Shown one piece after another: positions 49,301 to 59,587 of a stretch of DNA of 64,000 nt. Below the pieces are notes generated by a model that worked only from the letters and a program-made list of their open reading frames with translations, was not told the DNA's origin and searched no databases. The position numbers and the translations under genes were made by a program. The stretch lies in the NCBI GenBank assembly GCA_004194705.1, contig SADC01000939.1, forward strand, positions 62,001 through 126,000. The letters are read 5' to 3'. Each line of letters starts with the position of its first letter. The first letter of the stretch is position 1. This DNA comes from Ditylenchus dipsaci (taxonomy: Eukaryota; Nematoda; Chromadorea; Rhabditida; Anguinidae).

Positions 49301-52300
49301 GAGTGAGAGGAAATGGATTCCACTGTAGATCAGTAATCGGCAAACCTTAATCAAATACATACAAATATTTACAATTACCATTTTAATACCATTTTTTATA
49401 TCATCGATGACACCATCAGGAAGTTTGACCGGATGTTTCAACTAAAAGTGCATTTTTAGATCGAGTGATGTTTATCAGTCCTTATTAGAACATTTCTAGC
49501 TTTGAGCATTAATATTTCGAAAAATAAATGGACAATGAAGGGAAATAACCCAAGCGAATTGTCACAAAAAATTAATCCAACAACTTTTTCACATGAAATG
49601 AAAATTTAGTCGACGCTCGGAGTACCGTAAAAAGACCGCTTTATGAGGAAAATTACGGTGCAAGAAAACGATTGGTCATAAACTCACTCTAAAAAGAATA
49701 AATTATTAACATCTCCCTATTAATCCATAGATGAATTTAAAATGTTTCGTTTTCTTGGATAATAATTTTGTGAAGTGACTGAATTTTTGTAATAAACTTT
49801 TTTTTACCGAAAGTTTTTTGCAGTCGACGCTCGATGTAACATACATATCTGACAGATATAATTTTATCGGTCAGAAAAAATTCGATTTTGAAAACAAAAT
49901 CATTATAAAATTAAAGAATGAGTTTCACACTTGCAAACATATAGAAAATTTGAAGAAGAACAGTGACTAAAATAGTTGATGGGTTCGCCAGAAATCTTGG
50001 CTGAAAATTTGGAAAGCCATTATCTATTTTAGTCATTATTATGCTTAAAATGTCTATATGGGTTTGAAAGAGTAAAACCTATTCTTAAATTTTGTAATGA
50101 TTTTTATTTAAAAATCGAATTTTATTTGACCGATAAAATTTTATCTGCTTGATAAAATTTTATCCGGCAGATAGATTTTATGTGTCAGGTAAAAATAATT
50201 TGAATTTTATCTGGTAGATAAATTTATTGGTTCAGATAATTTTATCTGTTCTGCGCACCACGGCTCGATGTAGCTTTTTGTATGTAGTTTTTCGATTCTT
50301 GGCAAATCTTTTTATTTTTTACTTTTTTATAAATACTGAAGATACCCACATTTCTGACGTTTTAGAATTGTTCGTTTCCGAAAAAATTCTGAGAAAATGC
50401 CTAAAAGTGAATATTTCGAGTTTTGGGCATTTTCTCAGAATTTTTTTGGAAACTAAAGACTCTAAAACGACAGAAATCTCAAACACAAAATTTGAGGCGG
50501 TGGGTATCCTCCGAATTAAAAAAAAGTAAAAAAATAAAAATTATTTGCTTAAAAACGAAAAATCGTATGTTATATCGAGTAGAGAAGAAAGTGGGGATCA
50601 AGCAAGATTCCAAGACAAGATTTTTAACTGAAATTTTGACCAAGAGCAAGATTTTTGAAAACAGCCAAGCAAGATCTTGGCCAAGATCTTGGCTAAAAAC
50701 CATGATTCATACAGGCAACTCTCGATTGAATCATTTTTTTCCGAACAGGACACCGGGACGGGATACTGTTAAAAAATATTCAGGCAGGATTTTGGGACGA
50801 CGCGCGGGACGGAATTGTCCCGTCCCGTCATTTTTAATCTTGTATAAGGGCCAAAAACAGAATTCAGGTATGTTATGGGTTCTGAAAACGATAAAATGGA
50901 TTGTCGGGTTTTATTAAATTTTGCATACAAGATTGGCCAGAAAACAAGACCAAGATTTTTAGAAATGACCAAGCAAGATCCCAAGACAAGATTTTTAGTC
51001 GAAATTAGGGCAAGACAAGACAAAATCTTGGCAAGATCTTGTCTTGTTTCTGTCTCTAATATCAAGCATCTACTGTATAACGTCTAACTTAAATTTTTAG
51101 TGTAATTAAACACAGAATAATAATATATTTCCTTATTAATGCTTAGCTTCCATTAATATTTCTTTAGCCTTGGTCTCATTAAAAGACGTTAATAGGAGCG
51201 TAGACTGTTAAGCTAACACGTGTTAGCATTATAATTACAATATACCTGAAGTATTGCAATAGAGCCAGCGGTGCCCGCCAGAGGAATAGCAGCGAATTTC
51301 TCAGAAACACAAAAACCATTTGATTCAATCGGTAGTCTGTTGTTGACATTGCGTAAATTGATGAACACAGACTTCTTCTCAGCTGTAATAACCTCCACAT
51401 GGCGGAATTTGGACTGAACGGTGCCCACAACACAAGATTTAGGGCGAACTCGCCTTTGCTGTACAGCAGCAACAGGTTGCATACTATTTGTTCTGGCTGA
51501 AAAATTTGGTAAATCTACGGTGAAAATTTTGAAAACATCGTATAAAGCTGACCAGTAGGTGCTGCTGAAGATCTCATTCGAACAGGAATTGGATTAATTG
51601 GTGGTGATTGTGTCTTTGTCTCACTTCTTTCTGCCTTCTTTTCCACCAATGCTTTTGTATTTTCTTTCTAAAATATATTTTGAAATATTTCTGTTAAACT
51701 AAAAAGGCCTTAAAATTTGTAACTGACATCGCTGGAGTCTTCAGGTGAAACACTTTTTTCTTGTTCCTCCTCCTTCTTGACCATAACATCTTGGTAGTGA
51801 ACTTAACTTTGCGGGTAAAGTGTAAGCTAATTAATCATCGGAATATTTACTTTTTCTTGGCTCCACATTTCCATTACTTACTGAGCCATTTGAAGTCTTG
51901 ACTTGAGGTTCCGGCTGTTTTGTTTGAGGCGAAGTTCCGTCCGGATTCAAACTCACTCTCGATGGCTATATATAAAATGAAGGTGATTTATTTTAAACGT
52001 TTCACTTAAGTTTTATCCTAAATTTTTGAATTCGCGCAATTTAATTTTTTGTGTGACTGAGACTTTGGGCATCGAATACAGTCGAACCTCGATAAGCCGA
52101 CACCTTGTCGATACTTGATTTGGCTAGGGAGTCGACACTTTAAGGAAAATGACACCCCGATAAGCCGACACCCTGAGTTCGGTCTCTTGGGGTGTCGGCT
52201 TATCGAGGTTCGACTGTAGTATCAAATATATATTTCGATTGTATCACTGAGTCATCGGTCTTCCTTTACAAACATTATTTTAGGATGCAATATTCTCTGG

Positions 52301-55300
52301 AATGCAATTTTGCGTCGAATGGTTGATTGATTTATTGTACCGACTGGCCGCAACAAAAAATCGCACAACGAAAATACAAACATTAAGTTTAAAAATTTTA
52401 CTCAAAACCTTGCTGTTTGTTTTTGTTGGATTTGTTGCTAGCTTTGAATAAAATGTGATGTCCTGTTTGGTACCATCTGATTGCTTAAGATCTCGGCTGG
52501 ACAGCAAAAATATCTCGTCCTAATTGCGCGAACTCAAATGACTCAAAATTAAGTGAAGCGTTTTTAATAAATTACATTGCATAACAATAAAAAAATGAGT
52601 AATTAATGTATTATGGGGTTCCGAAGTGCGCTGATTTCTCACGACTTCGGAGCGCTGAAGTATTAAGTAAATTAAAACTTACCAATTTGTTAATTCCAGA
52701 AAGCCATTCTTGTGAATTGCTGGTTGAAGAGTCAATGGTTTCGGGGAAAAGGTCGTCGTGGAAGTTTTGATACGACTTTAAAATCATTTGTTAGAGTTAA
52801 GTGCGTTAACAAAAGGAACTTTTCAAATATTACTCTTCTTGGCACAATGCACTGAATGGGAACTACTGAATTCTTTGTCAATTGATGAATTCTCTAAAAA
52901 TAAAAATTGAACTGATTTTTCCGGCATAATATTAAATTACAATAACCTGCACTTCTCCATTCATAACATCACAAACTTTTTTAGGTATTAAGCAAGCACC
53001 AAGTGATTGATCCGGCAAAGACTGTTCATGCACTTAAAATGAGAAACATTCAGTTTTTATACATTATAAGATTATTTACGTCTTGAAAGCAGTGTCTTCT
53101 GAGCATTTATCTCTGTCAAGGTGAACTTGCAGCTAAATATGCATTTTGAGTTTTACGGTATAGATTTGTAAACGGCGCTTCTGTCTCTGTCATTTGTGTC
53201 TAACAAGGGAATATATCGAGGGACATATCATGTACGATTCGATTCAAAAATTCTGACAATGCAATCTTGTAGAGAATAGTTTATTTACTATATGAAATTT
53301 CAACATTTTTGGCGAACAGACAGAAAAACTCCAACATGGAGACTCAAAAAACATTAAGCCGAAGCCTAGTAGGAACATTAAGCCTGGTAGGAATTCCATA
53401 AAAAGTGGGAATTCCTACAAAGCACAAGATTTAATTCTATGCAAACCAGATTTCTACCAAAAGGTTCCGAAAATTATAAATTTTCTGCCAAATTTATGTA
53501 AATTTCGTGATTTTTCGGGACGTTTACTAGAACGGGATACTTCGGGCGGCGGCGAAGGAATCGAGACTTTACCTTCCTTTGCCAGCCAAAAAGAGTAGTC
53601 CAGAATCCATGTCGTACAATGGGACCAGCAAACCAGTAGAAGGCTGAAAATGTTATACTACAACAGCTCAAAAGCGTGTGTAAAAACCTCAAAACTCTCC
53701 ATCTGCGCTGGTTTGGACCAGTTTCTAGGGTCGAACAGCAAAATTTCTTGAACTCGATTCTGAATGAGCAACTTTAAAAATCAGAATAGAGCAAATTAAA
53801 ACTGACGTTTGTAAAGCCGGATGAAACAATTTATCGTTTGCAAAAATCACACGGCCTTCACGTCCCATGCCAGCGTGAAGGGTCATCTTCTAAAAAATCT
53901 AACTAAAATAACTCTAGCTGACTAAATTTCGGTGTACACCCCTCACTCGCGTTCGAATAATTTTCTGCAATTTTCCTTCATTCCCTAGGCTGACTTTTTG
54001 GAAAAAAAATTTGCTTTAGTTTTTTAATTGCTTGAAAAATTTCAAATTTTTTAAGATCAGCTTGGGGACCAAGGCAAATTGAGGTTAACATAGCTGAAGT
54101 GAGGGGTGAATACCTAAATTATTAGTTCTAGATTTTTCAACAAACCTGAATAGGGCTAGAAGATGCTCTTGGGTCAAACAGTGAAGCCTGTCTGCCCTTG
54201 TCCCAGAAATGACCAATGTCCCGCCATTTTCCGACCAATCAACTGATTGGGCACGATCTGGCACATCGTCCAGCTCTTTAATTAAAACATCGCTGAAGTT
54301 TTGAAGTATAAATTGTTGCAAAATACCAATAACAATCTTTTCTGCACACACATCCACGGCATAACCATTTGTGCCAGATCCAACAGCAATAAGACCCCAA
54401 CTAAATTGATGATTATGTTTTTGACTGCATGTACAGTGGATTTTTGATTTAGTGTACACCAGATTTAGCTTACAATTAGTGTACACCTGGATCTAATTTA
54501 TTTATCGTATTTATTCTAACAAAACCACCCTCTTTAATAAACCCTCCCCTTAACTTTGAGGGTCTGCATCTCATCCCAGAGTAAATATTTTGCAAATCTG
54601 TTTATTATATTTTCTTAATTGCCACGAGCTCTATCAATTCCACTTTTTGGGCTTATTAGCCGCCAATTGACCTGGAATTTTCGCAATTTTGGGAGACTTG
54701 AAAAATAAAGCCACCGGTGGTTATATTAGAATAAATAGGGTAAAAGTACGAATTTAAGCTCTTTCTTGGCTTTTGATTTAGTGTAAACTTGGGCCGATCC
54801 CTTACCAAACCGGGTATTCACTGTTATATCAAAAGTACAATCACCTGTTTTGTGAGGTGCTAAGCAATCCAATAAGCGATTTTCTCCTAAATTGATGGCT
54901 GATACCGGGTCTCCAACAGTAACTGCTTTTTCAGTCTCATCAAATGCATTGCAAGACATATTTTCAGCTTAAAAAACCAATAAAATTGCATATTTTTAAA
55001 AGTTACAACTTTTTCAGATGATGCGCAGGTAGCCAAAATAGGTAAAAACTTGAAAAAGCAAAAGTCGCTGACAGGGTCAGTATGAGCACAAAGAACATTG
55101 AGATCACCCCGAAGACGTCTTCCACGAGCCTGCAATGGTAGCACTCCAATTTTTCCACCTAACATTGTGGTTTTTGAGACGACTTGAGAAACACCAAAAG
55201 TTCCACCTTCTCCCTCGATCAAAAAGCCAAGTGAGTCATATTGGCGTGGATGGCATTGTTGGTGCATGATAGATTTCCAATTGGGAGGTCATATATGTAC

Positions 55301-55363
55301 CCTCCTTTTTGGAATTTTAGGAGAGGTGTTTTTGAACTTGGAAGGTGAAAATCGCCACGCCAT
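46370..55363 (-). CDS. CORO7: Coronin-7 / POD-1, double-coronin WD-repeat protein
   Basis: Cytosolic two-propeller coronin; family members link actin regulation to Golgi/membrane traffic. Start at 55363 (MAWRFSPSKFKNTSPK). Approximate exons: 55008-55363, 54810-54968, 54146-54402, 53800-53893, 53690-53775, 53572-53645, 53090-53150, 52950-53035, 52840-52915, 52683-52775, 51860-51970, 51725-51785, 51550-51667, 51245-51482, 49380-49440, 49108-49323, 48450-48595, 48300-48410, 47932-48005, 47760-47870, 47640-47710, 47505-47585, 46640-46835, 46370-46590. Matching motifs: LFDPRASSSP, YDMDSGLLFLAGKG, FHDDLFPET, the second-propeller entry KFRHVEV and SNGFCVSEKFAAIPLAG, VGRDCMLKVFEPQ, FLTGKGDRTIQMFEV, KDLFQRDVFPNALVTW and the C-terminal acidic VDEGEW, diagnostic of coronin-7. 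One-base breaks near 46427, 54180, 55214 and 55293 disrupt conserved blocks while splice sites hold. A transposon-filled intron (49441-51244) separates the two conserved halves. A low-conservation linker lies at 51550-51970. Confidence 0.92.
47167..47393. mobile_element. Foldback element in coronin-7 intron
   Basis: TATATTTCCTATTAGACGCC is mirrored by GGCCGTCTAGTAAAAATATA. The centre contains the conserved hairpin (GCAAGTCACCAC ... GTGGTAACTTGC, 47267-47325). Same family as 45733. Confidence 0.65.
48160..48295. mobile_element. MITE with GTTGGAGTCGGAGT words
   Basis: ATGGCTCGTTCAGAAACCC is mirrored by GGGTTTCTGAACGAGCCAT. Arms consist of TTGGAGTCGGAGTTGGAGT and its complement. It lies in the coronin-7 intron just after the exon at 48300. 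TIR length and repetitive subterminal words resemble the hAT derivatives nearby. TSD not clear. Confidence 0.65.
49830..50265. repeat. Inverted repeat rich in GATAAAATTTTATC words
   Basis: AAATTCGATTTTGAAAACAA-type and TTAAAAATCGAATTTTATTT arms face each other, and ATAAAATTTTATC-type words cluster at both ends (49855-49870, 50130-50250). It looks like another element with its own subterminal word. It lies in the coronin-7 intron. Confidence 0.5.
50300..50548. repeat. Palindrome centred near 50420
   Basis: GAATTGTTCGTTTCCGAAAA and CAGAATTTTTTTGGAAAC-type arms, with ATTCTGAGAAAATGCC mirrored exactly by GGCATTTTCTCAGAAT. The outer arms GAAGATACCCAC and GTGGGTATCCTC also match. Non-coding. Confidence 0.7.
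50580..51058. mobile_element. hAT MITE with CAAGATCTTGG words, TSD ATATC(G/A)AG
   Basis: Ends TAGAGAAGAAAG and TGTCTCTA. Flanks are ATATCGAG (50572-50579) and ATATCAAG (51059-51066), 8 bp with one mismatch. Subterminal regions are AAGATCTTGGCCAAGATC and CAAGACAAGATTTT repeats, with a central GGGACGGGA/TCCCGTCCCG hairpin near 50757-50827. The 164-codon frame across it is not a gene. Confidence 0.75.
52079..52216. mobile_element. pogo/Tigger-like MITE, TA target
   Basis: CAGTCGAACCTCGATAAGCC at the left and GGCTTATCGAGGTTCGACTG at the right are perfect inverted copies flanked by TA. CAGT-(C)GAACCTCGAT termini with TA duplication are typical of pogo/Tigger elements. 138 bases, in a coronin-7 intron. 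Confidence 0.85.
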
Positions 55364-56630
55364 TATTTGATGAAATTAAATTCTGGACTTGTTTAAACTA
55401 ATTAGTAATGATCCGCAACCGTCTAGCAGTCAAGGAAGTGAGTGGGAAGAAAAGAAAGAAGGAGAATAAATAACACAATTCCTAGCATCTGCTATATAAC
55501 AGTACAGAAATACTGACAGGCGAGCAGCAGAATGCAGGCAAAGGAGCAGCGCACAAACAAATACACTAACAGAGTGTGAGTCATTAGAAACATAGAGGGG
55601 GGATCATACAACACTGTGTGCCAGTTCTTCACAAACACAAATTCACAAAACCGACATTTAATTTAACGTTTTAGATTACCAAATTATTATAACAAAATAT
55701 GCTCTCTAACCAAGAGAAGAGCTTGAGCATTTAAGTAATAAATGAGACATGCTTGTGCACGACACGAATAAAAAGACATCGGTGTGTCGATTTTTTAATC
55801 AGTTTCTAACAAGTTGTTTAATTAATCTTAAGTTATCAATATCAGATGTGGTGTGATTTGGCGCATGAAAACCAGAAGGACTGAAAAAAATTCTGGTCCC
55901 AATCTTTATTTGTAATACCGAGCGAAGACGCTTGCTCGAATTTTTTAAAGTGATAATTTTTACTTTTTCGTAGTTTGGAGTGACTACAGGGCGACACATA
56001 ACAACTCCGACATTTTTTAAATTGATTTATTTGAATTCAGTTTACAAAATATTTATGAATTTTTAATATATTGTGTGTGTATTTTTTTTCTATTTTGTAA
56101 TAACCCGCGGCTCTAAAACTCTACTCAAATTGTTGGCTGAAACCCCGAAAATTTGGTTTTTTACCGGTTCGCAGAAGCCTTCGAATAATTTTTCAAAAAT
56201 TCCGCTGTTTTTCTGTGTCAACTTGTATAGCTTTATTTACTCCGAAAATGTGCAAATTATTTTAAAACTAAAATTAATTTCTATTGTTCTGTCAAAATCC
56301 TAAAAAAATCAGCTCGATCTGACATCGAAAAGTGAGTACAGAAAACGGTACTTCTCGGTTATCCGGGGAACATTTGTGAACTCCTATTTTATTTCATTTC
56401 CATACTCCTAAAATAGCATTAACTATTCAATTCACGTTTTTGGTTTATACAAATCGGAAATCGATACGAGAAGCTCATCAAGGGATCTTTGTCTTTGATT
56501 GAAAGGGTAAAGAAATTAAAGTAAAAATGGCAACGGAATTGAAGAAATAAATTTCCAAGAATAACCGAAAAGAACCAAGAAATTTTTCAAATTCTACTAT
56601 CTTAAAAAAATTCTACTATTTTATGGAAAA
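55364..56630. other. 5' flank of coronin-7, no gene seen
   Basis: Upstream of the coronin-7 start. A GA-rich stretch (55441-55475) could be 5' UTR or promoter. A small minus-strand frame at 55799-55999 (MCRPVVTPNYEKVKI start) is not recognised and has no splice context. The rest is AT-rich. Confidence 0.35.
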
Positions 56631-56634
56631 TATA

Positions 56635-57365
56635 ACAAGCAAATATCACAATATTCAAGCCAAAACAATTTGACCTCAAAACCATACCAAAAAACCAGCG
56701 CCTTTTTGACGAAAATTCAGGTAGTTATGGCTTGGTTTCGTAATTTTCTCAAAATTTATACGACATTCTCAGAAAATAAAAAAATCACGTGATAGAGTAT
56801 GAAAACTACATGAGATACCACTATAAGGTCACAACATTACCGTGTTTTCTTTCTTTCTGAGAGGTTTGAAGGAGTGGCCTGATAACTTGGTCATGGACCA
56901 TGGACGATTGTGGTTTGATTTTAGTGAGCCTGAACATTACACAATTGTTTTAAAATTCTCAGAACGTTAGCAAAAAAAGATTACTTAAAGTCTTGGCTAC
57001 CGTTTGTTATATAATTTGCACGAATGTCGGGTTCGAAAATGCTGATTCCAACCCTATTGTAATAAAACCAGAATCGTACACCCGTGAGCAGGCTACCAGC
57101 CTACTTCTTCAATCCGATGTAAAACACAACAAAGATGTAAAACACAGTATCACTTGTGATGTGAAAGTCGTATCTGATGCAGGTTTTCATGCTCTATCAC
57201 GTGATTTTTTCATTTTTTGAAAATCTTCTGTAAAATTTTTAAAAATTACGAAACCATGCTATAACCACCTGAATTTCGTCCAAAATCCCTGGTTTTTCGG
57301 TATGGTTTTGAGGTCAAATTGTTTTGGCTTGAATGTGATATTTGTGATATTTGCTTCTTGTCTTG
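56635..57365. mobile_element. TIR element, arms ~180 bp
   Basis: ATTCAAGCCAAAACAATTTG is mirrored by CAAATTGTTTTGGCTTGAAT. ACCATACCAAAAAACCAG and CTGGTTTTTCGGTATGGT match, and TCACGTGATAGAG mirrors CTCTATCACGTGA nearer the centre. The 360-base interior has no recognisable protein. TSD not established. Confidence 0.75.
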
Positions 57366-58285
57366 TGAGTCTTTGCACTGCGTCTGTTGCATTTTTCCAG
57401 CTGATCATTTTGGTGCATTGCACTCTCAATTTTTTTGAGAAAACTCGGCCAGGAATATTCCAAACACAGTATCCTTCAAATTCTAATACTGGGAAAACAG
57501 CTGGTTTTACCTTTTATGCTGTAATTTCTGAGTGACCTTTGTCGAATTTATCTGTTGATTTTTGCTCATCTCGTAGCTCTTGAATTTCTCTACAAGTATT
57601 GACCAAGCATCAAGCAGTTTTACACAGCTATGACGTGCTCTTAAGCGGCCTTAGGTGGAAATTTGACATGTCAGAAAATGGTGGTTTTGCGAGTTGGACG
57701 CTAGTTGCCCCGTTTTTTGCAAACATATTGAAGCTCACATAAATGCGTTCAAAAGAAAAAACTGCAGCGGTCATTTTGATATATCACAATCCGGGATGTG
57801 GTCTACAGAAGAGTGGTTTTCACCTCTCGGGAGATTTCCCGGTTTTATTGAAATGGTCACCCACTTCAAACCGGTTATTGGGTCACTTCATGTCATACCA
57901 AAACCCATACTCCTACATACGAAATGATCTACGTGATCGTTCGCTTGTCCCGGTCAGCCGTTCTCGTGTTAAACATCAAACGTTTTAGGACTTGACCGTA
58001 TCAGGAAGCGCAGAGACTGCACATCATTTTGATACCAAAACAAGGTAGCCAGTGATAAGAGAAAGTAGCGAAATGATCAACAAAATGGTTGCTACCTAGA
58101 CTTTTTCCGCGTTATTTCAAATTCGCGCCTCTCATAACGTTATGTATTTTCGTCGTTTTACGAATATGAGGTTATCTCCTCCATCTAAGCAATCTCCGTG
58201 GAGCAGGATTCTGAACTGCAACCAAAATATACAATCAAAAACTAAAACAACCCAAAGCTGTCCGATTTCATACAATCGACCCTGA
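57366..58285. other. Unassigned; contains an FB1 end fragment
   Basis: Plus-strand frames at 57302-57988 were inspected; none is recognised. 58158-58222 (TACGAATATGAGGTTATCTC ... GATTCTGAACTGCAACC) is a solo right end of the FB1 foldback family. Confidence 0.4.
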
Positions 58286-58290
58286 AGGTT

Positions 58291-58740
58291 CCATGGACAT
58301 ACTTGCACGATCCCCAAAAAAAAAAAAGTGCCGCCGCCGGGGTTTTCGAAAATGAGCGCCACCGCCGGCAATTTCAAAATTTTGCCGCCGGCGCTTTGAA
58401 GCTGCCAATTTTTCCCGGCGGGCCGCCGGCGGAAGGTGAAAAAGTATATTATATTTGATAAAAATTCTCTTGCAATAGGAACATTATATTTTAAACACCT
58501 TGCTATCCTTTTTACACATGCTTAAACCAGTTATTGTTCCTAATAAAAATCAAAATTTTTTCAAAAAGGTGTAATTAATGTGTATAAAAAGCAGGTCTAT
58601 AAAATTGAGTGCCGCCGCCTACGCCGCCGCCGGTACTTTGAAAATTTCTCCGCCTCCGCCGGCGCTCCAAAATAGCAAACTTTACCCGGCGGAAGGCGGT
58701 CGCCGTCGCTCCACCGGCGGCCGTGCAAGTATGTCCATGG
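58291..58740. mobile_element. GCC-rich foldback, CCATGGACATACTTGCACG ends
   Basis: CCATGGACATACTTGCACG and its exact complement ending at 58740 bound GC-rich arms made of GCCGCCGGCG-type words, around an AT-rich centre. The composition contrasts sharply with the flanks. No convincing TSD. Open frames over it are compositional artefacts. Confidence 0.7.
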
Positions 58741-59163
58741 AAAGAGCACTTTTTGAGACAATTTTTTTTCTCCTATCTTGTTTAGCGTAAAGTTCTGAAC
58801 AAAACATTCGCATTAGTATTAACAGTTTCTTAAGTGTTATGGAAAAGGAAACACACACGGGTTGAACTCTAATTGTCCATTGCTGAGAAATAAAATAGGA
58901 ATTATATTCGCTTCTCAAAAAATGAAATTTAAAAGGTGACAACTTGAACTTTGAGAGGTATCACTATATTGAGCATAAGTGTGGTAAAATATTTTTCGAA
59001 AATTCACAGGGAACAAAGGCAATTTTGGTCTATTTTTACATGTTTCTCAAGCATCTAGGTTGGAATTTTTATTTCTATTCGCCTGAAATATTTAAGTTTC
59101 ATATAGTAAATCGACCATGCTCTACAAGATAGCGTTGTCAGAATTTTTCAATCGAATCGTATA

Positions 59164-59251
59164 CAGTCAACTCCCTCCATAGTGCACACCCAAGGGACCG
59201 GCGCTAGGTGTGCACTATGGCGGGGGTGTATACTATGGATGGAGTTGATTG
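59164..59251. mobile_element. Tiny TA-flanked MITE, pogo/Tigger-like
   Basis: CAGTCAACTCCCTCCATAGT after TA and ACTATGGATGGAGTTGATTG before TA. Close relative of 3695, sharing CACCCAAGGGACCGGC-type centre. Confidence 0.6.
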
Positions 59252-59587
59252 TAGTTCGATATGTAGAATGTGGAAATTATCTGTTTTGTTTTCGAGGTGG
59301 GTTTGCATTATTATACGGATCAAACATTTTACGAATATTCGTTATCGCTACTATTTATGATGTATAATATTAGGTTGTCCGGAAGGTGCTTCCGTTTTTA
59401 AAAGAAATTGTTGTGGCATATAAAAACATAATGTTACAAAGAGTTGTTTTCAAAAAGAAAATGCGTGAACTTTGTGGACAACGAATTTTTGATGTGGTGT
59501 TGCAAGGAATAAATATACACTGGCTGCAGTAAATAACTGACGAAAATTAAAAATATAGCGACGAGTTCTTGCATTTTGAAACGGGTG

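Noticed and set aside
50423..50917. 164-codon plus-strand open frame
   Set aside because: It crosses a palindrome and the CAAGATCTTGG subterminal repeats of a hAT MITE; the translation is low-complexity and repeat-driven.
57694..57988. Two overlapping frames of 77 and 81 codons
   Set aside because: No splice context, no recognisable domain, and they overlap each other in different frames; kept only as unassigned sequence.
59371..59560. Mariner element end (TTAGGTTGTCCGGAAGGTGC)
   Set aside because: It resembles a mariner-type terminus, but I found no matching opposite end, no TA duplication pair and no clear transposase motif.
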